A stretch of 64,000 bases of DNA from Tetradesmus obliquus (Eukaryota; Chlorophyta; Chlorophyceae; Sphaeropleales; Scenedesmaceae). Positions 23,760 through 34,270 of the stretch are shown piece by piece. The stretch lies in contig CP126195.1 of NCBI GenBank assembly GCA_030272155.1, positions 2,525,001-2,589,000 of the forward strand, in the 5' to 3' direction. The notes under the pieces were generated by a model. The model saw nothing but the letters and a program-made list of their open reading frames with translations, was not told the DNA's origin and did not search any database. Position numbers and translations under genes: made by a program. How positions within the stretch are numbered: the stretch's first letter is position 1; the number at the start of each line of letters is the position of its first letter.

Positions 23760-24864
23760 ATGGCCCAGAAACGGCAACGAGAAGAGGGCAAGCCGGCTGA
23801 CGCTTCAGCCGGCGAGCGGCAGCCGGGCTCTGGCAGCAAAGCCACACTAGGCCAGCAGACCAGCCACATCAAAAACAAGCTAGTGCGAGCAGAGCTATAT
23901 GCCAAGCTGAAACACAAGCAAAAAGTAAGTCGGCAGCCAGCAGCACTTGCAGCACCTGCAAGCATTCTGTCTAAGGCTTGGGTGCGTACGATGCTTGCTG
24001 CATGAGCCACTGCTTGTCATGTGTCAGCTTCCACACTGCCTTCCCACACTGACTTCCCCGGAAATCAGCTTTCGAAAATGGCACAGACACGACGGCATTG
24101 CGCACTGCAGCTACAGCTTAGTTTGGTTGTGCAGCAAACGTCTCTATGGGTCCCCTACGCCGCTTGCAACTAGGTGCCGTCATCACGCGCACAAGCTTGC
24201 AACACTGTCTGGTTTATCTGCTCAGCTGCGAAACGCTTTGCACGGCCCACCTGCACCTGCTGCTGCTGCTGCTGCTGCTTCTACTGCTGCTGTGTTTGCG
24301 CCTGCAGAAGCAGAAGAAGGTTGAGCGCAAGAAGCGCGATGCGGAGGCAGCTCGTGCCGAGGAGCTGGGGCTGGAGCCGCCACCCAAGAAGCAGCAGAAG
24401 GTGAGAGGCGGGGCAGCAGGGCAGCAACGCTGTGCAGCAGGCCAGCTGGCCAGCAGGGCAGCACGTCACCACATGCTGTGCAGCAGTGCAGGGCAGCAGG
24501 TGGCGGCGAGCATTAGCAGCAGAGGTTGTGTAGTGGACATGCACAGCGGTCCTCAAGCAGCAGCAGTTGCAACAGCAGCAACTTGCACAGCAGCAGCACA
24601 CCAGGTGGCAGGGCTACAGGCTGTGGCAGCTGCCACCCCAGATGCAGCAGAAGGTGGGGCTGTGGCGTGTCAAGGGACGCGGCGCAGCAGGTGCCTTGCA
24701 GGCCCTGTGCTGTGGAGCCTGCAGTGCTGCGGATGTGTTAGTAGCCTGCAAGCAGCAGTGACAGCAGCAGTGACAGCAGCAACAGTGTGCACGCAGTGCA
24801 TCAGCTGGAGCAGAGGCCCTGGGCTGTTGCAGCCGCAGTGGGTTAGGCATGCAAGAGGGATTGC

Positions 24865-24908
<44 letters not shown>

Positions 24909-27461
24909 GCAGGGAGTGGTGCAAGGCACCTCAGCAGCTGGATTGGGGCTGCGGCAGGGCACCGTCTCCAGGGCATGCCAAACAGCCTGCAAGCAGCAGC
25001 AGCAGCAGCAACAGCAGCACTTGGATTGTGCCAGCTTTGCAGCAGCAGGGAGCAGGTGGCTGACAGCGCAGGCAGGCATGGGAGACAGCAAAGAGGCACA
25101 CCACCTCATCATGTGTCCTGTCATTGCTTGCAGCTGGGGATGTTCTGCTGTGTTGAAGCGCAGCCTAGCCTTGGCCAGAGCTTGCCGCGGAGTAGCAGCA
25201 GCTAGTGCCGCTGCTGGGTGGCCTATGTGGATGGGCAGTGAATGGTGAGGGGCTGCAGCCGACATGCATCCAAGTAGCGGTTGGACACATGTGGTTGTGC
25301 TTGTGCTGACGACACTGCTGCTGTCGCCGCCGCCGGTGCTGCTGCTGCTGCTGCTGCTGCTGCCAGACGCTGGAGAACACTCGTGAGAAGGATGTGACCA
25401 TGGTGGAGGAGGGAGATGAGGAGGTGGCCCTGGACGAGGCGGATGATGAGTTTGCGGGTGAGGCTGCACAGGCTGGCTGGCTGGCTGGCTCTGCAATGTT
25501 GTATTATGCTTTGCTGCTTTCAGTTTCAGGCTGGTCCTGCATGAGGCGGTTGATGAGTTTGCGGGTGAGGCTGCACGGCTGATGCTGACAGAGAAAGAAC
25601 AGTCAGTCGCATGCAAGCAGGCCATTGATGTGTAAAGAGTCGCAGGCTACACAAATTTGAAAGCACAACACAACATGATGCTGATGTGAGCAGTGTTCAG
25701 CCTGTCAAACAACAGCATGCATCACTACATGTTGCTTGGTTCTCAAGCAACCTAGTTATTGCACTACGGTTGGAGCTGCTTCTTGCTGTTGTTGCTGAGC
25801 CTTCCTGGCATGGTGATTTTACAATGTGCACGCTGTCATCTGTTGTGTCCGTATGCTGCAGCGCACTTTGCGCGCCAGCGTGAGCCCAAGGTGCTGGTCA
25901 CGACTTGCTTCAAGCCCAGCAAGGCCATGTTCACCTTCCTCACTGAGATGCTGGTGAGTCCGTTGTGTCCCAGTGGCGAGGGCCATGGCAGCGGCAGCCT
26001 TGTGAAATAGTGGGTGGGAGGGTCGCATGGCCGCTGCATGCATTAGGGTTGGGGGCACATGGCAGCAGCAGCGGCAGCCTGGCTTGCATCTGCCAGATAT
26101 CACTTCAGGAGGGCGTAGAGCACTGGCCAGGCGCAGCAGCAGAGCGCCTGGCAAAGGGTCCCACATAGTCAACAGCATCTATCCATGCAGTGTGCAGCGG
26201 GTGCTGCTCCCTGCTCCATCATCCACGCCAATGTGTATCTATATCGAGTGGTGGCCCTGCACTGGAAGCCGCAAGCGTCTGTAATGTGTGAACACACCTG
26301 CACACCTCCTGAACCTATCTCACCAATCATGCTCCTTCCATCACCACATCACCCTGCAGGAGGTGCTGCCGTGTGCTGAGTACTACAAGCGTCAGGGCTT
26401 CCCCCTCAAGAAGGTGGTGGGCTTTGCAGCAGGCCGCGACTACAGCGACCTGCTGGTGTTCAACGAGGACAGGAAGGAGGTCAACGGGCTGCTGCACGTG
26501 CACCTGCCTGACGGGCCCACAGCACACTACCGCGTCAGCAGCCTGGTGCTGGGCCAGGACATCAAGGTTCGGCGCATTCTGTTGTTTAGATTTCAATAAC
26601 ATGTTACATCATTTTTCCAAAGATGTGTGTTGTGACAGCTTGCGCGTGTGGTGGTTTGTGCGCTGGTGGCATGGCAGGGGGTGCCCTGTCTTGCAGGAGG
26701 CCGGACAGCAGTGGCGATCGAGGTGCCTCCCCCACATGTGCTGCCTTGACGTGGGCGCCTGCCACCTTCTGAAGCACATTCAAAGGCCGCACACAACAAA
26801 CCTGCGCTTCCTTCTTCCACATCTGCTGCAAGCCACGACCTGTCAATCCAGCTCATGTTCTGTGTTCATGAGCCACCGCTGCTGCTGCTGCCTGCAGGGC
26901 CACGGGCGCCCCAGCAGCCACCGGCCCGAGCTGGTGCTGAACGGCTTTGGCACGCGGCTGGGGCGGCGCGTGGGGCGCATGCTGGGCAGCCTGTTCCACC
27001 AGGAGCCGCAGTTCAGGGGGCGGCGCGTGGCCACCTTCCACAACCAGCGCGACTTCATCTTCTTTAGGTGGGGGCTGGGGGGTTTTGGTCAGTGGCTCTG
27101 GGGTGTCTTCTATTGCTGTGAAGCGGCACTGTGTGCGCCATTGGCCAGCATGGCCATTTTACCGTGTCTGAAAGTGGATGTGCAATGTTTTGCAGATGCC
27201 TGCGTTGACTGCACCCTGTACGGCTGCTGCTGTCCCTGCAGGCACCACCGCTACATATTTGAGGAGAAGGAGAGCAAGGCGGAAGCAGCGCAGCCGGGGC
27301 GGCCCAAGACAGCAGTGGTGGCCCGCATGCAGGAACTGGGGCCTCGCTTCACGCTGAAGCTGCAGAGCCTGCAGAAGGGCACGTTTGACTCGAAGTATGG
27401 CGAGTTTGAATGGGTGCACAAGAAGGAGATGGACACCAGCAGGCGGCGCTTCCACCTGTGA
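23760..27461 (+). CDS. RPF1: Ribosome production factor 1 (Brix domain)
   Basis: A 345-residue protein, close to the usual ~350. Exons: 23760-23924, 24308-24400, 25367-25457, 25862-25953, 26360-26566, 26898-27067 and 27242-27461, all in phase. The sequence follows RPF1 throughout: a basic N-terminus with I-K-N-K-L-V-R; T-L-E-N-T-R-E; D-E-A-D-D-E-F-A; the Brix core with D-L-L-V-F-N-E-D-R-K, G-P-T-A-H-Y and G-R-R-V-A-T-F-H-N-Q-R-D-F-I-F-F-R; then F-T-L-K-L-Q-S-L-Q-K-G-T-F-D-S-K-Y-G and the terminal T-S-R-R-R-F-H-L. RPF1 acts in the nucleolus on pre-60S particles during large-subunit rRNA processing. Intron 3 contains a partial copy of the end of exon 3 (25543-25576). The intron before exon 3 is CAG-rich and ends in a CTG array that runs into the acceptor. 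Confidence 0.97.
24868..24906 (+). repeat. (CAG)13 intronic microsatellite
   Basis: Thirteen CAG units in intron 2 of RPF1, within a longer quasi-repetitive CAG-rich stretch (about 24430-25060). Confidence 0.9.
25436..25576 (+). repeat. Duplicated exon end with donor site in RPF1 intron 3
   Basis: The last 22 bases of exon 3 plus the first 12 intron bases, including the GTGAGG donor (25436-25469), recur at 25543-25576 with one mismatch. The period is 107 bp. Confidence 0.9.
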
Positions 27462-27953
27462 TGGAGCAGGTGGTTGCAGCAGTTGCAGCAGTTTGGCCTG
27501 GGTGCGGTCGTGTCTGGGCGCACATTGTAACGCAGAGACGTGTGCTTCGACTCGTTGTGCGTAGCCACAGGCCTGGGCAATGACTGGCGCCGTCCGGTTC
27601 CTGCAGTGCTCGAGAGTCGTGCGACGCACTGCGTCAACACATGTTGACTGTTCAGGCTGAAGTGCCATGTCAGTGTTCAAGGGCTGCCCCTTGTGGTGTC
27701 ACCCTATGCCAGGATCTGCGTCGCAAATCAACATATGAGCACCCAGTCGCGAGCGGAATCACTGTGCGGAAGTAACCAGCAGGCGTAAGGACGCGTCAAG
27801 ATCCAGCTCTAAGAGCCTTAGAGCAGCCGAGGAATCTGTGATAAAACTTTCAACACGGTCTGAAATAAACGTCTTGCTATACCGCACGCCGCGCTCTTCC
27901 ACCACTTGGTTACTGCAAGTTCAATTTCAGCAGCAGCGCAAATAGCAGCGCAC
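27462..27953 (+). other. RPF1 3' end and MenA upstream region
   Basis: A short RPF1 3' UTR ends near the TGTAA at 27526-27530. The remaining ~420 bases should contain the promoter and 5' UTR of the prenyltransferase gene. The frame of its first exon is open some distance upstream, but without an ATG. Confidence 0.5.
27526..27530 (+). terminator. TGTAA poly(A) signal of RPF1
   Basis: Lies 65 bases past the RPF1 stop, a typical distance for a chlorophycean gene. Confidence 0.65.
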
Positions 27954-28296
27954 ATGCGGTGTCTACAGTCACAACAAACTTTCAGTAGGCAGCCGTGGCC
28001 GGCGCAGCGGCCATGGCAGCAGCAACGGAGCAGCTGCAGGCGCACCAGGCTGCAGCAGCAGCAGCGCAGTGCTGCTGCAAAGGTGCATGCCAGCCGCAGC
28101 ATATCTCAGCCGGGTGATGAGTCACATGATCCTGCAAGGGTAGATTATGCCCCCAAGGACCGCAAGCAGCTGTGGATGGCAGCCATCAAGCCTCCCATGT
28201 ACTCAGTGGGCATCGTGCCAGTGCTGGTGAGGCAGCTGCAGCCAGGGTCCCCATGCACAACAACACCGGTAGCCGCGGCCATGCACTAACCAAGGT

Positions 28297-28342
<46 letters not shown>

Positions 28343-30612
28343 GACAGCTGCAAGGCTGCTTTTGCTACTGTCAAACCTAGACGGCAGTGCTGATGCGCAG
28401 TACACGTCACAAACTACACCTGGGCATGCCCGGGCTGCAGCCATATGATGAAGACACACCACACTACAGCCAGGAATCGGTGCTTATGTCATACAGTGCA
28501 TCATGTGTTGAACGTATGCCTTGGTGTGTGGTTTGCAGGTTGGCGCAGCAGCTGCCAAGTTCCATCACGGCGTGGTGGCGTGGCCGCAGTGTGGGGCACT
28601 GGTGCTGGGGGCAATCTGCGTCATTGCATGGCTCAACCTGAGGTGAGGGTTTGCAGCTGCTGCAGCAGCACTGCCGCATGAATTACAGCAGCTGCAGTGC
28701 CTCAACCAGTGTTACAGGCCGCAAGCGGCCTCCGTGCACAAGGTTTCCAGCAGTGCCAGACCCGCACTGCTGGCAGTGATTGTGACAGCTCCCAAGCTTG
28801 CAGCAGTGCATGCGAGCTTTGCCCGCAGCAGCTGCTGCAGCTCTTGCTGAAAGCATCACGTCGCATGTGCATAGAGGGAGCAACTGCAGTCATGCTCCTG
28901 TGCAGCAGCTTCGACATGTTGTGGTGCTTGGGCGTCACAGGCAAACAGCAACTTTCCTACGATGTGCAGGCACCAGTGATGTCTCGCGGCTTGCACGTGC
29001 GCGTGTGTGGTAGGTTGCCACCGTGCTCGTCGCCTGCGGTTCTGTTGGTCCTCAGATGCGCTTTCGACACTCTTTCCTGCTGTTCGTTGGCCTGCAGCAA
29101 CGACGCCTTTGACGCTGCCACTGGCGTGGATGAGCACAAGCACGAGTCAGTCGTCAACCTCACAGGCAACCGCAACGGCGTGCTGCTCACAGCCAAGCTG
29201 TTTCTTGCTGCGGGCCTGGGGCTGCTGGCCGGCAACATCAACACAGCACACGACCCTCGCGTGCTGTACATGCTTGGGGCAGCGATTGTGTGCGGCTACG
29301 TGTATCAGGGCCCTCCATTTAGGTGGGTGGTGCAGGCAGCAGGGAGCTGTGATGCAGGGGTAGGCCGGAATGCTCAGTTGGTGAGTGTCAGGCAGTGCCT
29401 GTGCCCGCCGTCGCTCACTGTCGGGCTCAAACGCCAGTGCTTACTCAGTTGATTGTTTACTGCCTGTGGCAGCGTTGTGAGGAGCTGCTCTGGCTTGCGC
29501 TGGCAAGTCTCTAGGCAGCGGCGCGGCCATTTGTTCTGTACCTCTCAGCAGCGCTGCACTCAGCAGTACCCTGCATCGCTCCCGTGGGTGTGTGCAGTGA
29601 CCCCTTGGGTCTGACGCTGTGCATGTGCGGTTGGCTGTTGACAGGGGATTTGCATAGTTCGTAGCATGTACAGCAGATGGAAGCGTTCAACCGAAGTGCT
29701 GTGTGTGTGCCCCTGCAGGTTCAGCTACAAGGGGCTGGGTGAGCCGCTGTGCTTCATGGCCTTTGGGCCACTGGCCACCACAGCATTCTACCTCGCACAC
29801 AGCCCAGCACACACCACTGCAGCTGCAGCAGCAGCAGCGGGACCAGCAGCAGCAGCAGCAGCAAGTGGTGTCAGCAGCTGGTTTGCTGGCGTGAGCCCGC
29901 TGGTGGGCCTGCTGGCTGTGCTGGTGGGCATCAGCACAACGGTCATCCTGTTCTGCAGCCACTGGCACCAGATCCAGGGAGACATCCGCGCGGGCAAGAT
30001 GTCGCCGCTGGTGCGGCTGGGCACGGAGGCAGCCTGCCAGGTGAGGGGGGGGGGGGGGGGGGGGGGGTGAGCTTGTTAACATGGGCTTACATCCCGCTAG
30101 GAAAATAACAAACAGCTGTGCACAGCGAGTTGATGTGGCGACGAAGATCATGGTGTGGCAGGCTGCGTGGTGCAGGTGACTTCAGCAGGGATTGTCACAG
30201 GACAAATTCATGATGTTGACCTTGTGTTTGGCAGCAGTGAGCAGGAGGTGCCTGCCGGTGGGTGCGATGCTGACAGAGACTCAAGCGGCAGCATTGGCCC
30301 CTCTTCCATCCGCCACGTCAGTTTGCCCTGCAGACTCACCGTATCTTGTTTGTGCTGTGCTGCGTGCTGCAGGTGCTGCTGGCTGCCACGGCAGGGCCCT
30401 ACCTCATCGCGCTGGCAGCAGCTGCTGCTGGCGTGTGCCCCACGCCGCTGCTGGGCTGCCTGCTGCTGTCGCTGCCAGCCGCCAAGAGCCTGCTGGACTA
30501 CGCGTTTGCTAATCACACAGTGCCTGCGCAGATCGCGCCGCTGAAGAAGTTTGGCGTGCGCTGGCATGTTGCCATGGGCCTGAGCCTGGTGGCGGGCCTG
30601 CTCATCAGCTAG
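27954..30612 (+). CDS. ABC4: 1,4-dihydroxy-2-naphthoate (2-carboxy-1,4-naphthoquinone) phytyltransferase
   Basis: A 387-residue UbiA-family prenyltransferase (MenA; Arabidopsis ABC4). It attaches the phytyl chain in phylloquinone synthesis, giving the A1 electron carrier of photosystem I. Exons: 27954-28226, 28539-28642, 29098-29322, 29719-30040 and 30373-30612, all in phase. The first ~65 residues are Arg/Gln/Ser-rich with few acidic residues, a plausible plastid transit peptide. Then come K-P-P-M-Y-S-V-G-I-V-P-V, the prenyl-diphosphate-binding motif N-D-A-F-D-A-A-T-G with E-S-V-V-N-L, G-Y-V-Y-Q-G-P-P-F-R, G-L-G-E-P-L-C-F and the second Asp motif H-Q-I-Q-G-D-I with K-M-S-P-L-V-R-L-G. Hydrophobic segments fit eight to nine membrane helices in plastid membrane. 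An Ala-rich insert (about residues 245-265) is lineage-specific. The ATG chosen is the first in frame. Intron 4 starts with a 23-G run. Confidence 0.96.
28300..28341 (+). repeat. (CAG)14 intronic microsatellite
   Basis: Fourteen CAG units in intron 1 of the prenyltransferase gene. Unlike most intronic arrays here, it is CAG in the sense direction and not next to an acceptor. Confidence 0.9.
30045..30067 (+). repeat. 23-base G run at a 5' splice site
   Basis: A pure G run begins four bases into intron 4, directly after the GTGA of the donor. It can form a G-quadruplex. Such a run is prone to length error in sequencing. Confidence 0.9.
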
Positions 30613-32102
30613 CAAGCATGGTGACAGTGGCTAGCTGCTTGCTGTTGCACGAGCCTGGGTGAGCCTGGACTTGTGACACATGAACTTGCCACCTCTGTGC
30701 TTAGGGTGTTCACGGCGGCAGCTTGACGGCTGCTAGCCAGTACTCAGTTGCTGAGAGAGAGGCAGTTGCTACTGCGGTGTGGGTGTAACAGACGTGCCGT
30801 TGTGTATGGCGCACACCATCACCAAATATCTGTGAACAGCGTTGTTGGCAATGAGCTGAGCTGGTTTCTGGGTTGCGCATTGGGTCGTCCAAAGGTTGCG
30901 GTTAGAGCTGAGTGGATGTTGATAAGCAGTGCCAGGCTGAGCAGCCAACAGGGTTGGCTGGCTTACCTTTGGATGTGTCACCAGCAGCACACCGCTGGTG
31001 ATCCAACACGGCTGCGGAGGGCAGTGAGCGATACTTTTTTCCTGCAACTCCTGCAACTCTTACGACAGTGATTATGTTGCATCATGCTTATGCTTGTAAT
31101 GAATGCAATCGGCAACTTTCTTTATACAGTGAGGGTGCACCATGTTTCAGCCTTGCCACTGGCAGTACTGCTATCTCAGATATCAAATTTGCAGTTGCAC
31201 AGAATAGGGGCTGGAGCATCAGGCTGAGGCACAAAGGCAAACTAAACCTCCATCCTTTCGGTAAAACTGGACAAGCCGCGCAAGCGATTGACGGGGATGG
31301 ACTGAGCACGCACTGCCGGTCCCGGCCAGCGATGGACTTCAGGCATAATCCTAACTTTCCCAGCCTTGTCACCCCACACGTATTGTCAGTAAGCGCATAA
31401 AACGAATTTAGCGCAGTCAGAGAAACGTTTGCCGACACTGCATTTGGTGGGCGTGTGGAAGGCGTGTGCCGTAACACCTGTTCAAACAAGCTGCTTCTCA
31501 TTGCGTGCTGCGAGATGATACCTTCGTACTCGTTTATGGCTGCAAGATCGTGCAGCAAGGTCTTGCGGTTCAACACACAACTCCAAGGCCCGCAAATGGC
31601 TACAAACGATATGGCCGGCACAATGCAGCTCCAATTCCACTTCAGGACCCTCCAACTATGCCCATTGGCGATACAATCTTGCCGCACATCGCAGCCGAGC
31701 CCAACGACAGCGCCTAAGCACCACAAGTTCTCGCAACCCACACCATCGGTCAGGCTGAGCTGCCTGCAAGCGGCAGATCTGCCACTCGACCTTACGAAGG
31801 TGAGATCGACATGCCACATGCTTGTCGGTGCTGTTTGTGGCTTGCACGCCAGGCAGTGACGAGGCATACTCGCTTGTAGCTTCCGCATTCAACGCAGTGA
31901 CGTTGCTCCCCGGCCCCGACTCTCAGAAGACAACAATATAGCTGCTTTTGTTTCGCTGCATGTGTGCATGCGACATTTTGGCAGCACGTGTTGCTGTGGT
32001 GCCCCACCATGATGCCCTGTGCTCAGCGCCTACAGGAACATGCAGTGCAGGGCGCTCACGCTTACTGTTTACGTGCCCACAGGTTTCTACATCAGCGGAA
32101 CG
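30613..32102. other. Intergenic region between MenA and VIT genes
   Basis: The first part is the TG-rich MenA 3' UTR with TGTAA at 30784-30788. The rest holds a 266-codon open frame on the minus strand (stop 31088, ATG 31888), with overlapping open frames on the plus strand. No protein family, splice logic or codon pattern supports it, so I leave it as unassigned. The last part (about 31900-32102) should hold the VIT promoter. Confidence 0.4.
30784..30788 (+). terminator. Candidate TGTAA poly(A) signal of MenA
   Basis: First TGTAA after the prenyltransferase stop, 172 bases downstream. Confidence 0.5.
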
Positions 32103-34270
32103 ATGCACCACCATCACATGGCTGATGCGCAACTGAAGGCAAAGGAGCAGCAGCAGCAGCAGCAGCAGCAGCACCATGCCCACACTGCTGACGTGGAGGC
32201 ACCACAGCAGCAGCGGGACCAGGAACTGCCAACCACGCCGGCGTCCTGCAGCAGTGACAACGACGAGCACGTGCACTACAGGTGAGTGCTGCTAGCCAGG
32301 CACAGCAGTGGCAGCAGCAGCAGCAAGTATCTGGCAGCCTGTTCAATGCAAAGTGCGCGCAAGGCTACTGCTGCATTGAGCACTACGTTTGTTCTGCTGC
32401 ATTACAGGCCATCACACATGACCAGCAACCACTCACTGCATTTGTTGCGTCAGCACCTCTCGCGCTCTGCTGACTTGCTGTCCCTGCCTGCCACGTCCTT
32501 GTTGCTACTGCTGTCCCCAGCCACCGTGCGCCGTGGCTGCGTGCGTTTGTTCTGGGTGCCAACGATGGCCTCGTCAGCACAGCCTCACTGATGCTGGGCG
32601 TGGGCGCGGGCGCTGACAGCCTGCACGCCATGCAGCTGGCAGGCATTGCAGGCCTGGTGGCTGGAGCGCTGTCCATGGCTGCCGGTGAGTGCATGGATTT
32701 GGCGCGTGGATTGACAGTGCAGCGAGTGCTGACAGTGCAGTTGACGACGGCAGGTGTATGTGCGGCGCATGCTACCCCCAGAAGCACTGTACACACTGCA
32801 GGTGTCATGTGCTATGCAACTCTGCACTTCTAGTTGCGCTGATGCCAGGCTGCCACTGGCTGGGCCAGCACTCGGCTAAGCACGCCCAGCTCTCACAAGG
32901 GCACAGTGCGTGCTCGGGGCGTGCCTTTTGTTTTTGCTCACGCGTGCATTGCGCTGTGCCTGGAGTGCGCGCATGCCGCAGCCTAGCTCTCACGAGCGCA
33001 TAGCACAAACAGGAGCCGTCTCCTCAGCCTGTCGCTCACGTGTGCATTGTGTTGTGCCTGATGCACACTGTGACGTGTTGGGCTGCAGGCGAGTACATCA
33101 GCGTGAGCAGCCAGAAGGACGCAGAGGAGGCAGACATTGAGAAGGAGCGCCTGGAGCAGCTCAAGGGGCCGGAGGCGCGGCAGCGCGAGTTTGAGGAGCT
33201 GGTGAGCAGCCTGCTGCCTGCGCTGCGTGTTGCTGTTGTGTGTGTTTGCAGTCTGCTGCGCTAGCTTCGGCTGTGCTGGCTTCTGTGACAGCAGTCATTG
33301 TGCATGTGGCTGGTGGGGCATGTTGGCCTGGGGCGGTGAAGCGGCGGTGTGGGGATGTGTGCACGCCGCTCTTGTCCTCTAGCATTTCCGTATTGTGCTG
33401 ACCGGGCTGTATGCACACTCCTCCTCTGCTGCTGCTTCTGCTGCTGCTGCAGGTGCAGATCTACGTTGACCGCGGCCTGTCGGAGCCGCTGGCGCGTGCA
33501 GTGGCGCAGGAGCTGACCGACAAGGATGTGCTGCGCGCACACGCACGCGACGAGCTGGGCATTGACCTTGACGAGCTGGCCAACCCGCTGCAGGTGAGGC
33601 TGATATAACAAAGTAACAAAGCATAAAGTGTCACGCCTGCCTGCCTGCATGTGCGCTGGGCATCGACCTTCACGAGCTGGCCAACCCGCTGCAGGTGAGG
33701 CTCCCGGCGGCCCAAACAGGTGTGGCGTCCCCGCAGCTGTCACCCCTTCAACAGCGCCGCGCCTGCTTCCAGCAGTGGCCGTGAGCTGCAGTATTATGTG
33801 TTGCCGTGAGCTGCAGTATTATGTGTTGCAGGAAAGACAGCTGCAGCGTTGTGCGACCCAACCTGCCGCCAGCTGCTGCCTCCTGCATGTCTGCCCGCCT
33901 GCTTGCCTCTCGCGCGCCACATCCTGCAGCCACTGACCGATGCCTGCACCTCCCTTCCTGCGCTGCCTTCCATTGCTGCGTTGCACAGGCCTCCTGGACG
34001 TCTGCCGTGGCCTTCTCGATGGGTGCTGGCTTACCGCTGCTGGCCGGCGCGTTCATCGGTGACTGGCGCATGCGCATCATCTCAGTGGTCCTGGTGTCTG
34101 CAGCAGCGCTGGTGCTGTTTGGCGGCCTGGGAGCCTCACTGGGGGGTGCCAAGGTCAGCAAGGGCGCGCTGAGGGTGCTGATCGGCGGCCTAATTGCCAT
34201 GGGGGTGACGTATGCGATCGGTGCTGCTTTTGCTGCTGTGGCTGGGCCGAGCTTCAAGATGGCTGCGTGA
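32103..34270 (+). CDS. VIT/CCC1-family iron or manganese transporter
   Basis: A 292-residue membrane protein. Exons: 32103-32281, 32521-32684, 33089-33201, 33453-33593 and 33989-34270, all in phase. It belongs to the vacuolar iron transporter (VIT/CCC1) family, closest in style to nodulin-21/VIT-like proteins. Signatures are W-L-R-A-F-V-L-G-A-N-D-G-L-V-S-T-A-S-L-M-L-G-V (helix 1), S-M-A-A-G-E-Y-I-S-V-S-S-Q-K-D (helix 2 and loop) and L-R-V-L-I-G-G-L-I-A-M-G-V-T-Y near the end. Between helices 2 and 3 lies a ~75-residue Glu-rich cytosolic segment (E-E-A-D-I-E-K-E-R-L-E-Q-L), the position of the metal-binding domain in plant VIT1. Short nodulin-21-like proteins lack most of it. The N-terminus is His/Gln-rich (M-H-H-H-H, then poly-Gln), which may bind metal. 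The likely job is loading cytosolic iron or manganese into a vacuole. The ATG was chosen as the first in the open frame; a short upstream exon is possible. Confidence 0.94.
32148..32171 (+). repeat. CAG repeat encoding poly-Gln in VIT protein
   Basis: Eight CAG units in the N-terminal exon encode a Gln run directly before a His-rich stretch. Confidence 0.9.
33551..33702 (+). repeat. Duplicated exon end with donor site in VIT intron 4
   Basis: The last 43 bases of exon 4 plus the GTGAGGCT donor (33551-33600) recur at 33653-33702 with three mismatches. The period is 102 bp. Confidence 0.92.
33781..33830 (+). repeat. 25-bp tandem duplication
   Basis: Two units (33781-33805 and 33806-33830, core gtgagctgcagtattatgtg), differing at one base, in VIT intron 4. 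Confidence 0.9.

Noticed and set aside
23630-24010. Minus-strand poly-Ala/poly-Leu frames over the (CAG)20
   Set aside because: Shadow of the microsatellite and of RPF1 exon 1 on the opposite strand.
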